Below are positions 8,897 through 13,164 of a DNA stretch of 13,164 nt, in pieces. A program made the position numbers and the translations under genes. This DNA comes from Bacteroidales bacterium (GTDB taxonomy: Bacteria > Bacteroidota > Bacteroidia > Bacteroidales > UBA7960), in the NCBI GenBank assembly GCA_003560215.1, contig PWIY01000195.1, positions 1 to 13,164 of the forward strand, read 5' to 3'. The number at the start of each line of letters is the position of its first letter. The first letter of the stretch is position 1. The notes below the pieces were generated by a model, which saw only the letters and a list, made by a program, of their open reading frames with translations, was not told the DNA's origin and did no database searches.

Positions 8897-8903
8897 CCCT
8901 CCT
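8897..8903 (-). promoter_or_regulatory. Strong Shine-Dalgarno-like AGGAGGG next to the TTG start of glycosyltransferase B
   Basis: The - strand reads AGGAGGG one base before the TTG at 8895. The match to anti-SD is excellent but the spacing is far below the usual 5-9 nt. The next candidate start in frame, GTG at 8874, would be about 22 nt away, which is too far, so the motif does not cleanly select any start. Confidence 0.4.
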
Positions 8904-8912
8904 GTTTCTTGC

Positions 8913-10118
8913 TTAAGATTCAACCGCAAAGCTATGATAAAAACTGATCAGCCTGTCAATGGCCGGTCCGGTGGTATGGTGTTTTTTGACAAAATCCCTT
9001 GCCCTTGTGCCCATTTTCTCCATCACAGCTTTGTTTGACAGGCAGTATAAAATGGCGTCGGCCATTTCAGCGGGGGTATCTGCGAGGAAAATATTTTCTC
9101 CGTGGGTGCAGTCAATTCCCTCGGCTCCGATGCTGGTGGAAATGATGGCCTTCCCGGCGGCCATTCCCTCAATGATCTTAACCCGCATCCCGCCGCCCGA
9201 ACGAAGGGGCACCACCATCAGTTCCATTGAATTCATGTAACGGACCGCATCGGGAACCATCCCGTCAATTTTAACCTGACCGTTGCCGTAACGCATGAAA
9301 GATTCAGGAATGTTTTTCCCGGCAAGATGAAAGGTCAGGGAAGGGTCTTTTTCAGTTACCAGAGGCCATACCTCATCCAGAAACCACCGGAGCCCCTCCT
9401 GGTTCGGTCGCCAGTCCATGCTTCCAAGGTGAAATACGGTGCCGGGCTCTGCGGTGTCTTCACCGGGTTTATACTGATCGGCATCGATTGTTACCGGAAT
9501 GGTAATGGCAGGATGGGAAAATCCGTTTTTGACAAAGAAATACTTGTCAACCGGAGAAATGGCCACCAGTCCGTCAACCTGGTATACTGTTTTAAGCTCA
9601 AAGGTTTTCAGCCGGCTGGCAAGAAATTTCAGGTACCATCTTTTAAGGAGGTTGGGTTCAGATTTTGCCATCCGCTCCCAGATGAAATGCTCTATGTTGT
9701 GTGAGCGAAAGATCATGGGAGTACCGGTATGCCGGCGGATCACCGGAATATAGGGGGTCAGGAACAGTCCTTCCAGCTGAATAATGTCAAAATCCTCCTC
9801 CTGAAGCAGCCCTGCCAGCCTGGCTGCTGCCTCAGGGCAATAAAACCTGGAAATATTATATGATTCCCTGGTGAAAAGGTTCAGAAAGGCAGGCCAGGGC
9901 TTAACCCTCGTATCCACAGGGAAGGCCTCAAAAGATGTTTCCTCTGTGTATTCTTCCGGAATGCGGTCATGCTCCTGCTTCTGCTTATAAGGGGCCAGGG
10001 CCATCACCTTTACATATTCGCCCCTGTCAAGCAAGCCCTGTGTGAGTTGATGCATTGCGATGGCGCCTCCGTCAGATGGCGGGAAAGGAATTTTGTGACA
10101 AAGCTGAAGGATACGCAT
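8913..10118 (-). CDS. GT4-type glycosyltransferase A
   Basis: A 401-residue cytoplasmic glycosyltransferase with GT-B architecture. The N-terminal half begins MRILQLCHKIPFPPSDGGA, with a Gly-rich acceptor loop (16-20), and carries SHNIEHFIWERM (139-150). The donor-binding half has FHLGSMDWRPNQEGLRW (229-245), FHLAGKNIP (263-271), VKIDGMVPD (282-290), and SGGGMRVKIIEGMAAGKAI (307-325), in which Glu317 is the second Glu of EX7E and the first is replaced by Gly. It ends with the family's TRARDFVKKHHT helix. Substrate cannot be read from sequence. ATG 10118 follows the stop codon of the upstream lptF-like gene by a single base, so translational coupling is likely. It shares general architecture with glycosyltransferase B (motif order, WRPN versus YPPN), but the two are well diverged, arguing against a recent duplication. 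Probable role: consecutive sugar additions to a surface glycan. Confidence 0.92.
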   Translation of the reverse strand: MRILQLCHKIPFPPSDGGAIAMHQLTQGLLDRGEYVKVMALAPYKQKQEHDRIPEEYTEETSFEAFPVDTRVKPWPAFLNLFTRESYNISRFYCPEAAARLAGLLQEEDFDIIQLEGLFLTPYIPVIRRHTGTPMIFRSHNIEHFIWERMAKSEPNLLKRWYLKFLASRLKTFELKTVYQVDGLVAISPVDKYFFVKNGFSHPAITIPVTIDADQYKPGEDTAEPGTVFHLGSMDWRPNQEGLRWFLDEVWPLVTEKDPSLTFHLAGKNIPESFMRYGNGQVKIDGMVPDAVRYMNSMELMVVPLRSGGGMRVKIIEGMAAGKAIISTSIGAEGIDCTHGENIFLADTPAEMADAILYCLSNKAVMEKMGTRARDFVKKHHTTGPAIDRLISFYHSFAVES

Positions 10119-10119
10119 G

Positions 10120-11580
10120 CTACTGGTTTTGGTTTGTACCGTCTGTTTTCTTCAGTCCGATAAAACGCCCGATTCTCTCAACTTTTTGCTTGTAGACGTC
10201 CATATCCAGAAGCGGAGAGTCCGTTGTTGCTTTGATTGTCAGCATAATTCCGACCGGAAGAAGTAAAACTGAAGAAACCCACATCCCCTGGTGTGCCTCA
10301 AGCACCCCTTCCCGCACAAATTTTTCTCCCATCATTGAAGTTACATGAAATACTACAAATAGCAGGACGGAAATGACCATGGGAAGGCCAAAACCTCCTT
10401 TCCTGATGATGGCCCCGAGCGGTGCTCCGATCAAAAACAGCACCACACAGGCAAAGGAAAGGGTAAACTTACGGTGAAACTCAATCTGGTAACGTGCCAG
10501 GGTTCTTGTCCGCTGCCGGAACTCTTCATGGGAGTAACGTGCATGGTCACGATTGGTGCGAATCATATCCATGGCACTTGATACGACCATGACTGCGGTT
10601 ACAGGACTTTCCCGCATATAATCAATGTCGGCAAGTACCATCCGTGAGGGGTCAATCTTCTGATAAGCTGTGGTATCTGCCTGGGGGTAGTTGTTGAAAC
10701 GCCGTATATATGAATTGATGTAATTGGTCTTGCGTCTGTCCAGCTCCCTGGACAGGGAATCCTCATATTCAACCAGCTGGCTGATGTTGAGCATGCGGAA
10801 ATTGCCCCTGAACAACTCCTCGTCGGTTCGCTCCAGCTCAAACATGCTGATGTCAAATTTCCGGATCTGCTTTTCAAATCTGGTACGCTGGAAAGGACGT
10901 GCCGGGTCAAGCGGCCCGTGGTCACTCATCTCCTGGTAATTCGTTCCATTGTGAAGCGTCATTACCATGTAGCGCTGGTCGGGGGTCACGGCCATGGTGC
11001 CCCATTCAGCGGTGGTCAGGCTGGTATTGCCCCTGCCTTCGGTGTGGTCGTAGATCTTGATGCCATGCAGGGTTTCGCCCCCGTTGCTTTTATCATCCAC
11101 ACGGATCACAAAATTATCAATTCCCTTGTAGTAGATCCCTTCGGTGATGTCGAGTGCAGGGCGTTGTTTGCGGATGTCATAGAGCAAAGAAAGACTCTTT
11201 AGGTTGGCAACCGGCAATACATTGTTGGAAAAGAAAAAAGCCCCCAGTACCAGGAACATGGAGATCATCACCATGGGCCACATGATGCGACGGAGCGAGA
11301 TCACGGCTGACTTGAAGGCCACCAGCTCATAGTGTTCGCCCATTTTCCCCATGGTCATAATGGAAGATAACAGTACAGCCAGGGGAAGTGCCAGGGGAAC
11401 AAATGTGGCTGAGGAATAGAATAATAGTTCGGCAATCACATACCATTCCAGCCCCTTTCCCACCAGGTCATCGATATACTTCCAGAGGAACTGCATGAGC
11501 AGGATGAACAGTGAGATAAAGAAAGTCACAATGAAGGGTCCGATATAGGATGTGAGGACCAGTTTATGCAGTTTCTTCAT
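10120..11580 (-). CDS. LptF/LptG family permease (LPS export ABC transporter membrane subunit)
   Basis: LptF and LptG form the inner-membrane part of the LptB2FG transporter that extracts lipopolysaccharide and passes it to LptC/LptA. This 486-residue protein has the family topology: three N-terminal membrane segments (about 11-33, 54-77, 98-118), a periplasmic region, and three C-terminal ones (about 374-392, 399-417, 433-451). The MGKMGEHYELVAFKSAVIS stretch (77-95) after the second segment is the conserved cytoplasmic coupling region. GAPLGAIIRKGGFGLP (385-400) joins the fourth and fifth. Between the jellyroll-like periplasmic part (about 140-248) and the fourth segment lies a roughly 115-residue charged helical stretch (250-365), longer than in E. 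coli LptF. Bacteroidota homologues often carry such inserts, as far as I recall. Whether it acts as LptF or LptG cannot be decided, so no symbol is given. ATG 11580 is the first gene of the operon lptF-like, GT A, GT B, ribBA. Confidence 0.92.
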   Translation of the reverse strand: MKKLHKLVLTSYIGPFIVTFFISLFILLMQFLWKYIDDLVGKGLEWYVIAELLFYSSATFVPLALPLAVLLSSIMTMGKMGEHYELVAFKSAVISLRRIMWPMVMISMFLVLGAFFFSNNVLPVANLKSLSLLYDIRKQRPALDITEGIYYKGIDNFVIRVDDKSNGGETLHGIKIYDHTEGRGNTSLTTAEWGTMAVTPDQRYMVMTLHNGTNYQEMSDHGPLDPARPFQRTRFEKQIRKFDISMFELERTDEELFRGNFRMLNISQLVEYEDSLSRELDRRKTNYINSYIRRFNNYPQADTTAYQKIDPSRMVLADIDYMRESPVTAVMVVSSAMDMIRTNRDHARYSHEEFRQRTRTLARYQIEFHRKFTLSFACVVLFLIGAPLGAIIRKGGFGLPMVISVLLFVVFHVTSMMGEKFVREGVLEAHQGMWVSSVLLLPVGIMLTIKATTDSPLLDMDVYKQKVERIGRFIGLKKTDGTNQNQ

Positions 11581-11631
11581 CTGTTCTTTCCCGTTTGTTT
11601 ACCATGTTCAAACACAGGCTGTATTCTTATG

Positions 11632-11639
11632 CAAATATA
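11632..11639 (-). promoter_or_regulatory. Likely -7 box of the lptF-GT-GT-ribBA operon
   Basis: The - strand reads TATATTTG, a perfect TAnnTTTG match, placed about 52 bp before the ATG at 11580. This would put the transcript start near 11625 and give a leader of about 45 nt. No TTTG is seen at the usual -33 spacing. Its position in the only sizeable intergenic gap upstream of the operon, and its symmetry with the box at 11687-11694, make it credible. Confidence 0.55.
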
Positions 11640-11686
11640 CAAAATAAATGGGTGGCCGCGGCTGTGAATGTTTGTCCGGATCGCTG

Positions 11687-11694
11687 TATATTTG
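11687..11694 (+). promoter_or_regulatory. Likely -7 box of the alpha/beta hydrolase gene
   Basis: The + strand reads TATATTTG, a perfect TAnnTTTG match. Transcription would start near 11700-11702, which excludes ATG 11668 as the start and favours ATG 11707 with a very short leader. A TTTG occurs at 11671-11674, but its 12-nt spacing is shorter than usual for a -33 element. Confidence 0.5.
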
Positions 11695-11706
11695 TATATG
11701 ATCTCT

Positions 11707-12807
11707 ATGGATGCATATCATACCAAACGATTGCAGCAGCTGCTTTTGCTGACCGTCGCCCTGCTGACTTTTTCCTGCTCTGCCTACAGGGTATCTTTGC
11801 TTGAGGAAGACAGTATTTATTTTTTTGACAAGGTGGAGATCGGCGGGGTGTCGCAGTCAGTGATGATTCGCGGAACCGACAAAAGCAACCCTGTTATGGT
11901 GTACCTTCACGGGGGGCCCGGGTATCCGCTTTTCCCGCTTGACCCCTCAGCTCCCATGGGGTGGGACGAAGCTGATGGACTTCCCATGCAGCGGCTTGAA
12001 GAATCATTTACCATGGTTTACTGGGAACAAAGGGGGACAGGACGTTCATACAGCTGGCGATTGCCTGATGATTCCATGACGGTGGACCGCTTTGTGGAAG
12101 ACATCCGGGAACTGACAGAATTTGTGGCGGAAAAGCTTGGACAAGAGAAGGTCTTTCTTTGGGGGCACTCCTGGGGAAGCAATGTGGGCGCATTGTTTGC
12201 TGCACGTTATCCGGAAGCCCTCCACGCCTATGTGTCAACAGGCCAAAGCGTCAATCCCTTCGAAAATGAAAGGCTCTGTTATGAGTTTGTTCTGGAGAAT
12301 GCCCTGAAGGAGAATAACAGGCGGGCGCTCCGGCAACTTGAAAGGGTTGATACGGTGCCTGAAAATTACGGTGTCAGGGATGCACTATTGGTAAGGCGCT
12401 GGGTTTTTCATTATGGCGGGGTCGTCCATGAAGGAGCTGATGAACGGTCTTATGTGGACATTGGCGATATCCGGCGCACCCTGACAGCGCCTCAGTACAG
12501 CCTGATTGACAAAATAAACCTTGCCCTCCGACCTTATTATTCAATCAACCAGTTGTGGGAACCGCTGAAAGAACTGGACCTGACTGCAGATGCCCCACGC
12601 ATTGAGGTACCTGTTTTTTTTCTTGTGGGAAGGCATGATGTCATTGTTTCCGCCAAACTGGCTGAAGAATATTTTCATATGCTGGATGCCCCTTCCGGAA
12701 AAACCCTGATCTGGTTTGAGGAGTCCGCCCACCGGCCGTATCATGAGGAGCCGGATAAATTCCTTGATGTGATGACGGGCAAAATCAGGCAACTGGCCGA
12801 ACCATAA
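11707..12807 (+). CDS. Probable lipoprotein alpha/beta hydrolase, proline iminopeptidase-like (S33 type)
   Basis: Numbering is from ATG 11707 (366 residues). The frame opens at ATG 11668, but that codon lies upstream of a perfect -7 box; from 11707 the protein starts MDAYHTKRLQQLLLLTVALL, a good signal peptide, and reaches Cys24 in LTFSCS. That is a loose lipobox but acceptable for Bacteroidota, so the mature protein is probably membrane-anchored outside the cytoplasm. The hydrolase core shows HGGPG (68-72, oxyanion loop), YWEQRGTGRS (105-114), the nucleophile elbow GHSWGS (153-158, Ser155), Asp311 in GRHDVIV and His342 in EESAHRPYHE. HGGPG plus DQRGxGxS-like plus GxSWG is the pattern of S33 prolyl aminopeptidases and related hydrolases. 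The substrate could be an N-terminal Pro peptide or another amide or ester. It is transcribed alone, divergently from lptF, and converges with the dehydrogenase gene. Confidence 0.9.
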   Translation: MDAYHTKRLQQLLLLTVALLTFSCSAYRVSLLEEDSIYFFDKVEIGGVSQSVMIRGTDKSNPVMVYLHGGPGYPLFPLDPSAPMGWDEADGLPMQRLEESFTMVYWEQRGTGRSYSWRLPDDSMTVDRFVEDIRELTEFVAEKLGQEKVFLWGHSWGSNVGALFAARYPEALHAYVSTGQSVNPFENERLCYEFVLENALKENNRRALRQLERVDTVPENYGVRDALLVRRWVFHYGGVVHEGADERSYVDIGDIRRTLTAPQYSLIDKINLALRPYYSINQLWEPLKELDLTADAPRIEVPVFFLVGRHDVIVSAKLAEEYFHMLDAPSGKTLIWFEESAHRPYHEEPDKFLDVMTGKIRQLAEP

Positions 12808-12825
12808 TGGCCGGCCTGAGGCAAT

Positions 12826-12859
12826 GGAAGCGGTTTTTATCTGAAGCAGTGCAGCTTCC
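12826..12859. terminator. Possible terminator-like hairpins between convergent genes
   Basis: The 54-bp gap between the two convergent stop codons holds GGAAGC (12826-12831), which can pair with GCTTCC (12854-12859), and a competing GAAGC/GCTTC hairpin (12843-12847 with 12854-12858, 6-nt loop). The only T-run (12834-12838) lies inside the larger loop rather than after a stem. Structure is possible, but efficient intrinsic termination is doubtful. Confidence 0.25.
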
Positions 12860-12861
12860 GG

Positions 12862-13164
12862 CTATTCTTCCTTTTTATGGAATATGGTGGCTGATGCCTG
12901 CGCAGCGGGCATCAGCAGCATGTCGTTCACGTTTACATGGGCAGGAACTCCTGCCACATAGTGAACGGCATCGGCCACATCATCACCCGTAAGGGGCTGG
13001 TATCCATTATACACATTACGGGCTTTCTCTTCGTCTCCGTGGAAGCGAACCACGGAAAACTCGGTTTCAGCAGCACCCGTGCTTACCTGGCTCACTCTGA
13101 TGCCAAACGGGAGCAGATCGATACGCATTCCTTTGGTCAGAGATGCTACGGCGTGTTTGGTGGC
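12862..13164 (-). CDS. YdfG-like NAD(P)-dependent short-chain dehydrogenase, C-terminal part
   Basis: The frame is open through the right edge, leaving 100 visible residues that end at TAG 12862-12864. The fragment begins ATKHAVASLTKGMRIDLLPF, the stretch containing the Lys of the catalytic YxxxK motif; the Tyr lies just beyond the edge. It continues GIRVSQVSTGAAETEFSVVRF, where most SDRs have a Pro-Gly pair and this has Thr-Gly. It then has GDEEKARNVYNGYQPLTGDDVADAV and PAHVNVNDMLLMPAAQ, the C-terminal pattern of the YdfG group (NADP-dependent serine/3-hydroxy acid dehydrogenases). The Met at 13128 is internal, not the start. The short acidic-basic end HKKEE is a normal SDR tail. Family assignment is firm; the exact substrate is inferred only from resemblance to YdfG. 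Confidence 0.88.
   Translation of the reverse strand, partial: ATKHAVASLTKGMRIDLLPFGIRVSQVSTGAAETEFSVVRFHGDEEKARNVYNGYQPLTGDDVADAVHYVAGVPAHVNVNDMLLMPAAQASATIFHKKEE

Larger units (their letters stand above)
11632..11694. repeat. 10-bp perfect inverted repeat between divergent genes
   Basis: CAAATATACA (11632-11641) and TGTATATTTG (11685-11694) are exact reverse complements, with 43 bp between them. Each arm contains one TAnnTTTG box pointing outward. The repeat may simply be two copies of a promoter element, or could also be a paired operator. Confidence 0.6.

Noticed and set aside
8242..9704. Open frames of about 125 codons on the + strand opposite the two glycosyltransferases
   Set aside because: Both are antisense to intact GT genes and carry no family signature.
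1..13164. Mobile element, CRISPR array, tRNA/rRNA gene, defence island or novel multi-gene system
   Set aside because: No direct repeats with regular spacing, no transposase, integrase or nuclease motifs, no clover-leaf pattern seen, and nearly all sequence is taken by housekeeping or envelope genes.

Overview
This 13.2 kb window looks like an ordinary chromosomal region from a member of the Bacteroidota (Bacteroidetes). I base that on four things: tsaD sits head-to-head with a very long TamB gene; there is a Bacteroidota-style LptF/LptG permease with a large helical insert; riboflavin synthesis uses a fused ribBA; and perfect TAnnTTTG -7 boxes, the primary sigma factor motif of this phylum, occur in the one clear divergent intergenic region. 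GC content is about half. I cannot name a genus.

Layout, left to right. (1) Positions 2-697 hold the 3' part of an unrecognised acidic, Tyr-rich protein on the + strand. (2) tsaD (- strand) and tamB (+ strand) diverge from a gap of only 9-24 bp. tsaD is followed by a likely intrinsic terminator at 795-819. (3) tamB, 1534 codons, occupies 1866-6470 and ends 33 bp from the convergent ribBA. (4) Positions 11580 down to 6504 are a tight four-gene - strand operon: lptF-like permease, glycosyltransferase A, glycosyltransferase B, ribBA, with gaps of 1, 17 and 10 bp. (5) A divergent + strand gene (about 11707-12807) encodes a probable lipoprotein alpha/beta hydrolase of the proline-iminopeptidase type. 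(6) At the right edge, on the - strand, is the C-terminal part of a YdfG-like short-chain dehydrogenase.

How the genes fit together. Much of the window concerns the cell envelope: TamB (outer-membrane assembly or inter-membrane lipid transport), LptF/G (LPS export ABC permease), two cytoplasmic GT4 glycosyltransferases that could build a surface glycan or LPS sugar part, and a lipoprotein hydrolase. TsaD (tRNA t6A modification) and RibBA (first steps of riboflavin synthesis) are housekeeping genes that share transcription units or control regions with them. All genes with both ends inside the window appear intact.

I found no CRISPR array, insertion sequence, tRNA, rRNA, phage gene, defence system or convincing new system. 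No gene-free stretch exceeds 130 bp. The points most worth a second look are the mirror-image promoter pair between lptF and the hydrolase, the two glycosyltransferase genes lying between lptF and ribBA, the very compact tsaD/tamB start region, the TTG start of the second glycosyltransferase, and the unidentified protein at the left edge.
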